DNA of 64,000 bases from Haladaptatus pallidirubidus (GCF_020700235.1 NZ_CP085301.1:1550001-1614000); one strand, 5' to 3'; counted from the stretch's first letter, positions 18,159-27,863 are shown. Numbers and translations: made by a program. The notes: generated by a model from the letters alone, not told the origin.

Positions 18159-19070
18159 GTGACTCGTGCAAATCATAAGAATCCAACTGCGGACAACGGC
18201 GGACATCGTGATCCAAGCAACGGACGATTGGGATTAGCTTGGCGAATCGCCTTTGTATTCCTTGTAGTGATTCTCATCTGGCTCCTCATCCTACACGTGA
18301 ACCGAGTTGTGTTCGGCCCCGGCTACGACCGCCTTGGCCACGTGGTAAGCGCCCTCCTCTTAACCACACTAACCGTTCCAGCAGTTGTGCTTGCCCGACG
18401 GTTCCTCGACAAGCGGCCGTTGCGAGGACTCGGGATTCCACCGCTGCGGACGGGATTGCGCTCATTTTGCATCGGCATAGGGTGTTACCTGATTCCGGCC
18501 GGTATTGGACTGGGTGTAGCGCTCGCCCTCGGCTGGGTTGATATCTCTCTCACCACGTCTCTTACTACTCTAGCAGGGATCCTCCTCGGCCTCATCGCGC
18601 TCGTGTTCCTGTCTGAGGCGCTTCTGGAGGAGCTCATCTTCCGTGGGTACATCTATCGCAACCTTAATGGCTCACTTCCTTGCTGGACATCTGTCGGCGG
18701 TCAGGCACTTCTGTTTAGCCTGTGGGGGATCTCCATCGGGGCATTCCTCACGACTGAACGCATTGTATTCTTCTTTTTCGTAGCGGTCGTGATCGGGATG
18801 ATTCGAGCCATCACCAACGACACCTGGGCGTGTATAGGCTTTCACCTGGCCTTTCAGACCGTTCAGCAGCTCTTCACTGGACCATGGGCTAGCGATGCGT
18901 TTATCGTCAGTGCTTCGGGGACACTGGAACGGGTCGTATTCGGGCTCGTTCCAATTGCACTTGCCGTTTTAGTGCTCGAACTTATTGTAGGCAAGGACAC
19001 TGACTGGAGTGCGCGCCATCCCGATACCGTTCCGATAGAACGCGATCGGTCTGGTGAGCAGCGATACTGA
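18159..19070 (+). CDS. CPBP-family intramembrane metalloprotease (CAAX-like)
   Basis: The protein has 303 residues and begins at GTG. It has about eight hydrophobic segments and the diagnostic EExxxR motif in ALLEELIFRGYIYR (Glu157, Glu158, Arg162), followed by WACIGFHLAF with a conserved His in the next motif; the usual Asn four residues on is Gln here. The family cleaves or modifies membrane protein C-termini, and some members are immunity proteins for secreted peptides. No bacteriocin-like gene is next to it. The C-terminal tail is basic and cytoplasmic. The GTG start is the only one giving an N-terminus before the first membrane helix. Confidence 0.85.
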   Translation: MTRANHKNPTADNGGHRDPSNGRLGLAWRIAFVFLVVILIWLLILHVNRVVFGPGYDRLGHVVSALLLTTLTVPAVVLARRFLDKRPLRGLGIPPLRTGLRSFCIGIGCYLIPAGIGLGVALALGWVDISLTTSLTTLAGILLGLIALVFLSEALLEELIFRGYIYRNLNGSLPCWTSVGGQALLFSLWGISIGAFLTTERIVFFFFVAVVIGMIRAITNDTWACIGFHLAFQTVQQLFTGPWASDAFIVSASGTLERVVFGLVPIALAVLVLELIVGKDTDWSARHPDTVPIERDRSGEQRY

Positions 19071-19132
19071 GAACCACTTTTTCGAACCAAGTTTCTCAAC
19101 GATATGCTCATTACGGAAGTGCGAGGGGAAAG

Positions 19133-19152
19133 CCCCGCCCTTTAGGGCGGGG
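19133..19152. terminator. Hairpin of IS605-type right-end form upstream of tnpB relic
   Basis: A perfect 8-bp stem (CCCCGCCC / GGGCGGGG) has the loop TTTA. The same CCC-TTTA-GGG core ends haloarchaeal IS605/IS1341-type elements. It may be the right end of a lost element or a terminator for the CPBP gene. Confidence 0.45.
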
Positions 19153-19245
19153 ATGAATCCGACAAACGATGACACAGACCACCGTCGATAGCATGGCCTG
19201 ATATTCCAACAGATACCTAATCAATCGCACCCAATTACAGTTGTA

Positions 19246-19790
<545 letters not shown>

Positions 19791-20102
19791 TGAACGGGCA
19801 TTTCAAGCTGGGCTGTATATGGAGAACAGGGTTTCAACAGAGCCACCTTTTTCAGCACTCGGTCAACGTCTTCGTCGGCAATTGGTTTGAGTTGAGGGCA
19901 GGTATCACCCTCATTTACTACCAAGCACTCTACCCACTTATTATAGATGTCCCTCAAAAATGTCTATATTATATTATATATGTTCCGACTGTTTCGGGAT
20001 ACTCTTCAATATCTACCAGGATAATATGTACCACATGGAGCTTTCCAAAACCGCACCGCCGATGAGAATCCACACGATTGAGCCGCCTCCAGATACAGTT
20101 CC

Positions 20103-20879
20103 ATGACGACTTCAGCCAACCGGCTAAGGATTGGGATCTCGTATTGGCCAGACCGTGGAAACGATGTTAAACTTGAACTGCTCGACAGGCTTCGGTCGTG
20201 GGCAACAGTCGTACTACTGAATCCCAGAGTTGAGCATCCCGATATGGATGAACTCAACCTCGACTTCTATCATATGGCACACTGGAATCCGGCTACGCTT
20301 GCAGACCTCAAGCGTGCTCGTGCAGCAGGGGTACCAACATTAAATAGCTACGAAGGAGCACACATTACGGCCGACCGCCTCGATTGCTATCGGACGCTTC
20401 GACGAGGCGGTGTCTACGTCCCGGAATTCCAATACGGTCTAGCGAAAACAATTACACTTCAACCGCCTGCCATCGTGAAATCCAGAAGTGAGTTCCACTC
20501 TGATAGCCACGAGTTTACGATCCATCTCGCCGGTTCGTATGACTTCCCTGACGAGCAAATGGTCGAAAAGTATGTCGTCCCACATCGAAGCTACAAACTG
20601 TTTGGTATCGGCGATGAAGTTCGAGTCGTTAGACTGCCTCGCGGCGACGGTCTTCCTGTTGAACAACCAGTTACTACAAGTCTTGTTCGCTATGTTGGTC
20701 AGGTCCAGAATTTGTTCGACCTCTCTCTGTTCGAGTTAGATATTCTCATTCACAAAAATATCTATGTTATTGATGTCAATCCTGCGGTGAATCTCTATGG
20801 AATTACTGACGGAGCGGCACTGTATGAAGAAGCAATTCGGGCAGCTATCGAGAATGATCAGCGTTGTCGACGACAGTGA
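20103..20879 (+). CDS. ATP-grasp fold protein (RimK / inositol-phosphate-kinase-like)
   Basis: The protein has 258 residues. The N-terminal part (RIGISYWPDRGNDVKLELLD) resembles the Rossmann-like preATP-grasp domain. The middle has a lysine strand AIVKSRSEFHSD and a hinge MVEKYVVPHRSYKLFGIGDE. The end has the metal-binding pair LFELDILIHKNIYVIDVNPA with the D-x-N motif. It is short for the superfamily and lacks an obvious glycine-rich loop. Likely chemistry is ATP-dependent ligation or phosphorylation of a small molecule; the substrate is unknown. It is isolated, with a tnpB relic upstream and a hairpin plus SWIM gene downstream. Confidence 0.7.
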   Translation: MTTSANRLRIGISYWPDRGNDVKLELLDRLRSWATVVLLNPRVEHPDMDELNLDFYHMAHWNPATLADLKRARAAGVPTLNSYEGAHITADRLDCYRTLRRGGVYVPEFQYGLAKTITLQPPAIVKSRSEFHSDSHEFTIHLAGSYDFPDEQMVEKYVVPHRSYKLFGIGDEVRVVRLPRGDGLPVEQPVTTSLVRYVGQVQNLFDLSLFELDILIHKNIYVIDVNPAVNLYGITDGAALYEEAIRAAIENDQRCRRQ

Positions 20880-20953
20880 ACGCCACAATCGAAAGTCTGA
20901 CCAGTGTATAGTTTAACATAAAGAGAACGGTGCCCTCGGGCGTGTTGAAACGC

Positions 20954-20977
20954 GCCGGGTGCTTAGGACCACCCGGC
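20954..20977. terminator. Strong GC hairpin between the ATP-grasp gene and SWIM gene
   Basis: A perfect 8-bp stem (GCCGGGTG / CACCCGGC) with an 8-base loop lies 75 bases after the ATP-grasp stop and 33 bases before the SWIM gene start. There is no T-run, so terminator function is uncertain; it may be part of a small RNA or a mobile-element end. Confidence 0.4.
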
Positions 20978-21009
20978 ACCGGTCTTCCAAATGCCACGGC
21001 TAGAAGACC

Positions 21010-21417
21010 ATGAGTACGAAACCGAGCGCAGGACTTGAATCTGACGAGACGGCCCAGAAACCCGCACAGGCCGAACAGTTCTCCTACAGCATTGAAGTCC
21101 CCGGAATGGTCGACGTGACCAACGAGAGTCACGAGAACCCTGCAGACCATCAGTACACCGTCTCCATCGACGACGTGACCGACGAGCTGATGGCCTGCAC
21201 GTGCCCGCATCATATCCACTGCAACGCCTACTGCAAACACTTGGCTGTTGTCGCCGAACGTAACGGGAGTCACGAAGTCGCCGCCTTCAACACCAACAGC
21301 GACAACATCAGGGACAGCCCACGTCAATTCATCGTCCTAATCACACGATCGGGCGATCTCTGGCTAGGCGGCGGGAAAGTTGACGACCCCACCTCGATCC
21401 CTGACTACAACGGTTGA
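21010..21417 (+). CDS. SWIM zinc-finger protein (most complete copy, chimeric C-terminus)
   Basis: The protein has 135 residues, starting MSTKPSAGLESDETAQKPAQ. The central part carries the SWIM signature CxCx(n)CxH as ACTCPHHIHCNAYCKH, preceded by the conserved VTNESHENPADHQYTVS and DDVTDELMA. SWIM domains bind zinc and contact DNA or proteins. Other copies in the window continue with an acidic PSEDDDDAEPEDCDCDG tail; here that is replaced after CKHLAVVAE by unrelated residues ending in VDDPTSIPDYNG, suggesting recombination. It has all four zinc ligands and an ATG start with a full N-terminus, so it is the only copy likely to yield a whole SWIM protein. Confidence 0.7.
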   Translation: MSTKPSAGLESDETAQKPAQAEQFSYSIEVPGMVDVTNESHENPADHQYTVSIDDVTDELMACTCPHHIHCNAYCKHLAVVAERNGSHEVAAFNTNSDNIRDSPRQFIVLITRSGDLWLGGGKVDDPTSIPDYNG

Positions 21418-21585
21418 GTAATCAAGGAGGGGTGATATTCGCATAAAGTACCGCGGGGACACGCCCTGAGGCACTCGCCTCGGTTATTTGTAGAAAGTTA
21501 TCGAGAATGGGCACGTAGTTATTAGAACCACTACAAAAGCTGTCTTCAGCGAACTCTCAAATAGCGTAATCACGTTCGTTCATAC

Positions 21586-21906
21586 ATGGCCTACTACCTC
21601 ATTCGTGCCCCTCCAGATGCTGGACTGCCACCGGAACAGCATAATCAGCTATCGGACGGAGAACTTGAACCACCGCGCCTGTCCGGACCAGCACTCACCG
21701 TTGCGCTCCGCGGCACGCGTTTCGATGCCGAAACTGGCAATGCGGTATGGGAGAAAGAGAACTATTGCCGACCGCTGCTCGCCCAAGAACACAATGCTGT
21801 GCTCGATAATTTCGACGCAATCCGTGTCAAACAGATCAGTCGGGGGGACGGCTGGAAGGAGATTAAGGTACTCCCATCTCTTTGGGCACATTCACATCCT
21901 TCGTAG
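21586..21906 (+). CDS. Hypothetical protein, 106 aa, probably frameshifted near its end
   Basis: The frame starts MAYYLIRAPPDAGLPPEQHN and has coding character (LSGPALTVALRGTRFDAETG, then PLLAQEHNAVLDNFDAIRVK). No domain was recognised. After the stop, a second frame continues with FVAITDHTLTSLVLEGFVQD and GRKPIQPARPVTKRFQ up to 22021, which reads as plausible protein, so the gene may have lost its original end by a frameshift around 21880. Flanked by the SWIM gene and a MATE transporter on the same strand. Confidence 0.5.
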   Translation: MAYYLIRAPPDAGLPPEQHNQLSDGELEPPRLSGPALTVALRGTRFDAETGNAVWEKENYCRPLLAQEHNAVLDNFDAIRVKQISRGDGWKEIKVLPSLWAHSHPS

Positions 21907-22291
21907 CGATAACCGACCACACGCTCACCAGCCTCGTGCTCGAAGGATTTGTACAGGACGGCCGGAAGCCAATTCAGCCCGCCCGCCCTGTCACCAAACG
22001 GTTCCAAGAGGAGAGAGTGTGATACAGAATTGTTCGTATGACGGGTGCTCGAATGCACAGTAACGAAAATAAACTAACAGATATGTATCAACGACGGAAG
22101 CGAACAGCGATGGGAGACATGGGAGAGGCAGTGATGTCCTGCCAGAGGAGGATGACCGGAGAATGGAACGGTACTTCGACGGCGCTTCATACGAGAAAGA
22201 GAGGAATCGATCACGATCAGCCATGTGAGTACATAGCGATCAGTTCTCCGACACCGATTCGAGAGCAGTCGATCGTGGACGAGGTATTGCG

Positions 22292-23719
22292 GTGAGCGTC
22301 CGCGACCGTCTTGGAAGCGTTTTCAAAACGCGTGAAGAGTTCGACCTCACCTCGGGCGGCATTGCCCGGCCGTTGTTCTATCTTTCGTTACCGATCGTCG
22401 TGACAAACCTGCTCCAAACGGCTTACAATCTCACAGATACATTTTGGCTCGGCCAGTACAGCACAAACGCGCTCGCCGCGATCAGTTTCGCGTTCCCCAT
22501 GGTGTTTCTGCTCATCGCGCTCGGAATGGGACTATCGGTCGCTGGCAGCGTCCTTGTTGCTCAGTATACGGGCGCTGACGAACAACGGCAGGCGGGTTAT
22601 GCGGCGTCGCAGACCGTTGTCTTCTCCGTGGTTGCAGCGTTGCTGATTGGGAGCGGAGGATACCTCGTCGTCGGGGACTTTCTCGCACTGCTTGGTGCCT
22701 CACCAGCCGTATTGCCCCTTGCGACATCCTATATGCGAGTTATCTCCTTGGGACTCGTGTTCATGTTCGGCTTTTGGATTTTCGTCGCGCTGATGCGAGG
22801 CTATGGCGATACGGTGACGCCGATGCTCGTTATGTTCGGATCGGTCGCCGTCAACATCGTCCTTGACCCGTTCTTGATTTTCGGGTGGGGGCCGTTTCCC
22901 AGACTGGGAGTGGCAGGTGCGGCATACGCGACGATCTTTGCACGCATGCTTGCGATGGTCGTTGGACTGAGTATCCTGTTCCACGGGTCTCACGGACTCC
23001 AAATCCGACTTGGACAGATGGCTCCTGATCTATCGTATCTACGGAAAATGCTCAGAATCGGTGTCCCGGCGTCGGTCGAAGTCACGGGGCGGGCACTCTC
23101 GGTCAACTTGCTCTTGATTATCGTCGGCCTCTTCCCGACGACGGTCGTCGCTGGGTATGGAATCGGCGTCCGTGTCTTCTCGGTGATCTTTCTCCCGGCG
23201 ATCGCAGTCGCTCGCGGTGTCGAGACAATGACCGGACAAAACATCGGTGCCGACGAGCGTGACCGCGTCGCAGCGACGAATGATTTCGCAGCCCGGGCCA
23301 TGTTCTTGATTCTAGGTGCTGCGGGCATCGTCGTCTGGCTGAGTGCGCGCCCTGTCGTCGCCGTCTTTACCACCAATCCCGCGGTCATCGACGTGGGTGC
23401 AACCTTCTTGCGGTATGTTGCGCCAACATTCGGGTTCATCGGTGTCGTCCGCGCCTACACCGGTGGCTTCCGAGGAGCCGGCAAAACGTTGACCGCCGCA
23501 GTTATCTCGGTATTGATGCTCGGTGTAATCCGCCTCCCGGTTGCCTGGATCGCCTCCCGTCCATTCGGAGCGGAGGGCATCTGGCTCTCGTTTGCAGTTT
23601 CGAACGTCACTGGTGCGGTTATCGCGTTTCTGTGGTTCAGTCGGGGTACCTGGCGGGAGGCAGATCTCACCGATGAACGACAGCATGTCGACTCAGCACA
23701 AAGTGCTGTGAATGACTAA
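22292..23719 (+). CDS. MATE family multidrug/cation efflux transporter
   Basis: The protein has 475 residues and begins at GTG (MSVRDRLGSVFKTREEFDLT). It has twelve hydrophobic segments in two related halves. MATE features include ITRPLFYLSLPIVV-type TM1 (here GGIARPLFYLSLPIVVTNLL), then NLTDTFWLGQYSTNALAAIS and, in the second half, GQNIGADERDRV. Haloarchaeal members exchange organic cations or drugs for Na+ or H+. It is on the same strand as its upstream neighbours but separated by nearly 400 bases, so it is likely transcribed alone. The stop overlaps the end of a small opposing frame at 23716. Confidence 0.9.
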   Translation: MSVRDRLGSVFKTREEFDLTSGGIARPLFYLSLPIVVTNLLQTAYNLTDTFWLGQYSTNALAAISFAFPMVFLLIALGMGLSVAGSVLVAQYTGADEQRQAGYAASQTVVFSVVAALLIGSGGYLVVGDFLALLGASPAVLPLATSYMRVISLGLVFMFGFWIFVALMRGYGDTVTPMLVMFGSVAVNIVLDPFLIFGWGPFPRLGVAGAAYATIFARMLAMVVGLSILFHGSHGLQIRLGQMAPDLSYLRKMLRIGVPASVEVTGRALSVNLLLIIVGLFPTTVVAGYGIGVRVFSVIFLPAIAVARGVETMTGQNIGADERDRVAATNDFAARAMFLILGAAGIVVWLSARPVVAVFTTNPAVIDVGATFLRYVAPTFGFIGVVRAYTGGFRGAGKTLTAAVISVLMLGVIRLPVAWIASRPFGAEGIWLSFAVSNVTGAVIAFLWFSRGTWREADLTDERQHVDSAQSAVND

Positions 23720-23949
23720 CGCACAAGCCTCGGTCGGTATCTTATCTTCCCGTCACGCCTCGATAAAGGCGTTGAGACAGGTAAACGGTTGACGTTATCA
23801 ATGATTCCTGTCTTCTGCTCAAAATGCCATTCACCACAGCTCCGGCAAATGAATGCGTGCCGCTTGTTTACGACCCCAAGTGACGAGTATTCTTTCTGGT
23901 GGAGGACACCACCAACAAACAGCAGTGGTTCCGGAGACGTGAACTCCAT
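23716..23949 (-). CDS. Small hypothetical protein with a CxxC pair
   Basis: The protein has 77 residues. It begins MEFTSPEPLLFVGGVLHQKE and has a single CxxC (ICRSCGEWHFEQKTG). Four bases overlap the end of the MATE gene. An imperfect inverted repeat (TTACAT / ATGTAA) straddles the region just upstream of its ATG. No family was recognised; coding status rests on the CxxC, the continuous frame and the upstream AT-rich promoter-like stretch. Confidence 0.35.
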   Translation of the reverse strand: MEFTSPEPLLFVGGVLHQKEYSSLGVVNKRHAFICRSCGEWHFEQKTGIIDNVNRLPVSTPLSRRDGKIRYRPRLVR

Positions 23950-24189
23950 ATTACATAACCATGTGATGTAAACATTTCTCTAAACCGATAGCAGTGATAT
24001 GGGAATCGGGCAATTGGTATCTTTCCCAACCTAAATCACTTAGGTGGCCACCTGTGCCTCGTCATCAAGATCCCTAGCGTATCGCCGATGCAGTCAAAGA
24101 TAGTTAGGATGAGACCAGATTCAATCGAGGCAAAGAACAGTAGAACGCAGGGCTGACGACGAATCGACACCCCCGGTGGTTCCTAATGT

Positions 24190-24395
24190 TAGAGTTCCGC
24201 TGTTGACTGCGGTCGAAACCGCGACGAACGACGGCACGCTGTCGGCGTTCCCATCGGACGACGACTAAGACGAGCGTATCAGTAGCCCATACACTGGCTA
24301 CGACAAGTACGGCACTGTCGATCACAAATACTGGACATGTGAAGACTGTGGCGCGGAAGCCACCCGGAAGGGCGCACTCACCGACTGCTGTTAAC
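24190..24395 (+). pseudogene. SWIM gene tail relic with zinc-ribbon-like end
   Basis: In one frame the translation is LTAVETATNDGTLSAFPSDD, D, stop, then DERISSPYTGYDKYGTVDHK, YWTCEDCGAEATRKGALTDC, C and stop. The front part matches the end of other SWIM copies; the back part, with CxxC and CC, is a second tail type also found at 47095. The SWIM finger itself is deleted and a stop separates the parts. An MSRQ-type frame follows 20 bases later, as at 47 kb. Confidence 0.6.
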
Positions 24396-24414
24396 CCACT
24401 CACTTCTTCCATTT

Positions 24415-24528
24415 ATGTCACGCCAATCGACACTGATGGATGTAGCCGTCCAGCGAACGCTCACCGAGTGGTTAGAACCACCTAATGAGGACGACATACC
24501 GACAACTGAGCGCGATGATGATAGTTAG
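24415..24528 (+). pseudogene. MSRQ-type small protein, truncated copy 2
   Basis: The frame reads MSRQSTLMDVAVQRTLTEWL and then EPPNEDDIPTTERDDDS and stop, 37 codons. It matches the first half of the 70-residue protein at 9489, then diverges and ends. The bases before ATG match those before the copies at 9489 and 47258. Confidence 0.55.
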
Positions 24529-24698
24529 TTTCAGTGCAAATCCTCATCAGTTACAATTGAGCCAGTGTGGTCAAGATTCACACGCTAATCGTTTGTTCGA
24601 TTACTTTTAAGAGTACGAAGTCTCGGTTTCCCTCCCGTTTGAAACCTGATAATGGTAATAATACTTTTAAACTATTATGTTTATAGTAGACTGAGATA

Positions 24699-26255
24699 AT
24701 GGATCGAAGTATTTTGAGTGGCTTTTTGTCTATCGCTGGGGCAAAGATACTCACACTTTTCATTGGTCTTTTAACCACCCCATTGCTGTATCGCTGGCTT
24801 GGCGTCGAAAAGATCGGCATCTACTATGGTCTCCTTGCGCCATTCTCGCTATTTATGATCTTCATTAGCTCTGGAGTGAGTGATGGTGTCCGCAAATTTC
24901 TCGCCGAGAATCGATCAGTTCAGCGCTGGACGTCTCACGTCGTTGGGTTCTACTTTCGATTAGCGCTCGGATTAGCACTCCTTGGAGCGGCCGTTGTGAC
25001 CTTTCTAGCATGGAGTGGTGTACTCACGCTCATTTTTGATCCCGGATACGAGGTATACTTCTATCTGCTTGCGCTTCTTGTCGTTACGAGTCAGTTCCGA
25101 GAATACGCTCGTCGGACGTTGATGGGATTTGGTCTTGAACGGTATTCCGAACCCTTGCTGATATTGCAGAAAGTCACATTCGTTGGTGTTGCTCTCACGC
25201 TCATTCAGTCGGGGTACGGTGTTACTGGCGCTCTTGCGGGCCAGATTACCGCAAGCACAGTCGTCGCCATTATCGGCCTCATTCTCATTAATCAACAAAT
25301 ATCTTTGAAAAGTATCTTCAAATTCTCACCATCTCAGTTTCCTCGGCGAGAGTTGCTCACTTTCAATTCGCAATCAATCGTGCTCATCCTCTTTCTCACA
25401 TCGCTTTACCAAATTGACCTTCTGATGCTTAATATTTTGACTTTCCCAGAGCAAGTCGGATATTATAAAGGCGCACTCGAATTAGCGGAATTTCTCTGGT
25501 TTATTCCACTTGCGCTCCAAACCGTCTTTGTTCATTCCACTTCAGAACTCTGGGCGCAAGGCCGGATTGACAAAATATCAACTCTCTCTGCACGCACAAC
25601 CCGATACGCACTGCTCATAACTGTAGTGATGGCGCTGGGACTCGCTGCACTAGCGACCGATGTAGTACCGGTGTACCTCGGTGCTGACTTCCGGCCAGCG
25701 GTAACGCCACTTCTCCTCTTACTGCCGGGCGCACTTGGATTCGCTATTGCTCGGCCTATTCTCGCAATCAGTCAAGGCAAAGGTACGTTTACATTCCCCA
25801 TCCTTGCGACCGGCACCGCTGCCGCAATTAACCTTGGACTCAACGTTCTCTTGATTCCCCGATATGGAATGCATGGTGCAGCTATCGCAACGAGTATCGG
25901 TTATGGCTCAATGTTCATCTTCCATGTCTGGAGCGCCCGAAAGGTCGGTTTCAACCCACTCTCGGATGCTCGCCTTGGTAGTATTGTTGTGACCACGCTT
26001 CTCGCAGGGCCACCGATTCTTGCACTCCCACACCTCATCACCCACTCCATCATTATGGCTGGCTTTACGCTCCCACTCTCCCTAATTGTTGTTCCACCAC
26101 TCGGACTTGTGATCTACCTCTCGTGTGCGTTCGTTACGGGAGCACTCGGTGTTTGTGAAGTTCTTCGGACATTGTCTGAATTCCCCGCGCCACTCGGATC
26201 AATTGCACATCAACTCCGGTGCCAAACGCCACTCCTCTCTTCGAAATGTAAGTAG
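24699..26255 (+). CDS. Flippase of the polysaccharide biosynthesis (MOP/Wzx-like) family
   Basis: The protein has 518 residues with 12-14 predicted transmembrane segments. It begins MDRSILSGFLSIAGAKILTL and has the RfbX-type pattern GIYYGLLAPFSLFMIFISSG, then a mid-protein LYQIDLLMLNILTFPEQVGY and the late LNVLLIPRYGMHGAAIATSI. Members flip lipid-linked oligosaccharides across the cytoplasmic membrane for surface glycans or protein N-glycosylation. No glycosyltransferase is adjacent, which is unusual for a true glycan locus, so the gene may be a displaced member of one. It is preceded by an AT-rich promoter region. Confidence 0.85.
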   Translation: MDRSILSGFLSIAGAKILTLFIGLLTTPLLYRWLGVEKIGIYYGLLAPFSLFMIFISSGVSDGVRKFLAENRSVQRWTSHVVGFYFRLALGLALLGAAVVTFLAWSGVLTLIFDPGYEVYFYLLALLVVTSQFREYARRTLMGFGLERYSEPLLILQKVTFVGVALTLIQSGYGVTGALAGQITASTVVAIIGLILINQQISLKSIFKFSPSQFPRRELLTFNSQSIVLILFLTSLYQIDLLMLNILTFPEQVGYYKGALELAEFLWFIPLALQTVFVHSTSELWAQGRIDKISTLSARTTRYALLITVVMALGLAALATDVVPVYLGADFRPAVTPLLLLLPGALGFAIARPILAISQGKGTFTFPILATGTAAAINLGLNVLLIPRYGMHGAAIATSIGYGSMFIFHVWSARKVGFNPLSDARLGSIVVTTLLAGPPILALPHLITHSIIMAGFTLPLSLIVVPPLGLVIYLSCAFVTGALGVCEVLRTLSEFPAPLGSIAHQLRCQTPLLSSKCK

Positions 26256-26326
26256 AATCGATTCAATAAACTAGCATGCGATGAGGTGTCGAGAAGTACA
26301 ACTCTGTAACGGACGCAATCACGATC

Positions 26327-26630
26327 ATGCTCACGTGGGACGCTTTAGAAAATCACGGCTGGGAGCAATTCAGTTCGACGGTGCGCCATGAGTTGATCCA
26401 CGCAAGGTAGTTCCACGAGTTCGGCCAGGCAGGCCACGGGCGAACATTCGCTCGTGGGACCGACGCCCTCGACACAACGCAAGTACTTCGAACGATTTAA
26501 AGCCCGAACTGGTGGGTAATCTGCGAGGATTGTGACGGACGAATTGCGCCCGAACGTCGTGAAACACTTTGGGGAGTACAGTTGCGGCGATTGCGGCGGA
26601 TCGCTCCGCGTCGAGGAGGCCACCGAATGA
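26327..26630 (+). pseudogene. SprT-like zinc metalloprotease relic 1
   Basis: The frame begins MLTWDALENHGWEQFSSTVR, then HELIHAR and a stop where relatives have HEMIHAWQYHEF. It continues FHEFGQAGHGRTFARGTDAL, then another stop and frameshifts, with ICEDCDGRIAPER further on. The HExxH zinc motif is visible, but the gene has two stops and a frame change. Its final TGA overlaps the ATG of the next small zinc-finger frame, showing the two were once an operon. Confidence 0.7.
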
Positions 26631-26818
26631 GGCACGAATACCGCTGTCCGCGCTGTCAGCGGCTTGTTGGGACGATGACGGCGGCTGGCCCGTCGCGGGT
26701 CTACCTAAGTCCGTGCGGGTATCGGGTCGCCACTCCCGACGAAGTGCTTGAAATGGGCGATCTGCACTCACCACGCCCTGATGTGTGGGTGACGGACTTC
26801 CTCGCTGAATCTAACTGA
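26627..26818 (+). CDS. Small zinc-ribbon-like protein downstream of SprT relic
   Basis: The protein has 63 residues, starting MRHEYRCPRCQRLVGTMTAA, with one CPRC pair and a further Cys in LSPCGYRVATP. The ATG overlaps the SprT relic's TGA. The frame is intact and ends with DVWVTDFLAESN. No function is known; it is likely a partner of the SprT-like protease now lost. It may no longer be translated, since its upstream cistron is dead. Confidence 0.5.
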   Translation: MRHEYRCPRCQRLVGTMTAAGPSRVYLSPCGYRVATPDEVLEMGDLHSPRPDVWVTDFLAESN

Positions 26819-26885
26819 CTCCTGCTGACGTTTTCGGCTCTCCTTCACTCTTTCATTCGTTTCTGGTTGGTACAGTCGCTAACAC

Positions 26886-26908
26886 AGGTTAGTAAATTAT
26901 ACTAACCT
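26886..26908. repeat. Palindrome copy 1 (GGTTAGTA - 5 nt - TACTAACC)
   Basis: Perfect 9-bp arms (AGGTTAGTA / TACTAACCT) surround the spacer AATTA. Two relatives with the same 5-base spacer lie at 34567-34583 and 59939-59957. Copies 1 and 3 follow SprT relics, so the palindrome may be the border or regulatory site of that cassette. Confidence 0.65.
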
Positions 26909-27071
26909 ACACGGTTCTGCTGAAGCTCTCAGAGCGTGACAAGAATGGTGTGCTGAATAGAGAGGGTGTAGTCAACAGCCGGTTCAAGTATTCTACTCGT
27001 TCAGATTTCGGTAAAACTCCCGTGCGAACTGACCTCCAAAATAGTGACAGGGTTCATCTCACTCCAATGCG

Positions 27072-27863
27072 CTACAATATCGTGATCAGAATGACGGCAA
27101 TCTCGGCGATACCAGCGAGGGTGCCGACCACATGGGCGAGCTGCCGGCCCCATACTACGGTTCGTTCGAGCGACAGTACTACCGTGATGAGCGCCATCCA
27201 GACGATGTTCATCGACCCCACGACAACCATAAACGCGAATAGCGCCCAACAACACCCGATGCAAAAGATGCTGTACTTCCAGCTCATCCGGATGGCACCC
27301 CGAATTCCCGGCCGATGGTGACTCATGAGGAACCCGAGCGGTGACCGACAGTTCCGCAGACAACGGTCTTTGTACGGCGACAGCTGGTATCCCGCCAGAA
27401 GCACCAACGTTCCGCCCCATAGGAACCCGCCGTGAGTGTTTGCAAGAGGTGCGACTGGCACCACCGCGTTGACCAGGAGAGGAACGACCCCTGTAAGCGT
27501 CCATACGAGCGCGTACGTCCCCAAAACTACCCCGATCCGCGCGACTTTGCCTGCGGTTGACGTTCCTTCGAGCGTCTTGTAGTAGAGCCGGAAGAGGGGC
27601 ACTGACGACGGATACATCATCGCGATCATCATCACGCCCCACATGAGCAGATAGAAACTGGCACCTGCCACTCCGTTCGAGAGCGCCATCGCCTCCGGCA
27701 CCCCTGGGTCGGACATCTGCATATTCATCGCGCCTCCTGGCATCGGGAGCCAACGGCCAACGATCGCCACCCACGCGAGCAGTGCGATCACGTAGGTGAC
27801 GAGTGCGACAGCAGGGAGGCGGCGGAGGTCAAATCGTTCCGGGAACGATTTGGGTGTGGACAT
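27072..27863 (-). CDS. DUF2182 integral membrane protein
   Basis: The protein has 263 residues with about six membrane segments. It carries the family signature LLMWGVMMIAMMYPSSVPLF near the first helices, followed by GTYALVWTLTGVVPLL, then SWKYSIFCIGCCWALFAFMV with a GCCW motif. DUF2182 proteins are predicted metal-binding membrane proteins, with Met and Cys residues suggesting copper or another soft metal, though none is proven. It follows a DUF1326 gene with a 32-base gap on the same strand, and the two families commonly occur together. Export or handling of a metal is a reasonable guess. Confidence 0.85.
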   Translation of the reverse strand: MSTPKSFPERFDLRRLPAVALVTYVIALLAWVAIVGRWLPMPGGAMNMQMSDPGVPEAMALSNGVAGASFYLLMWGVMMIAMMYPSSVPLFRLYYKTLEGTSTAGKVARIGVVLGTYALVWTLTGVVPLLVNAVVPVAPLANTHGGFLWGGTLVLLAGYQLSPYKDRCLRNCRSPLGFLMSHHRPGIRGAIRMSWKYSIFCIGCCWALFAFMVVVGSMNIVWMALITVVLSLERTVVWGRQLAHVVGTLAGIAEIAVILITIL

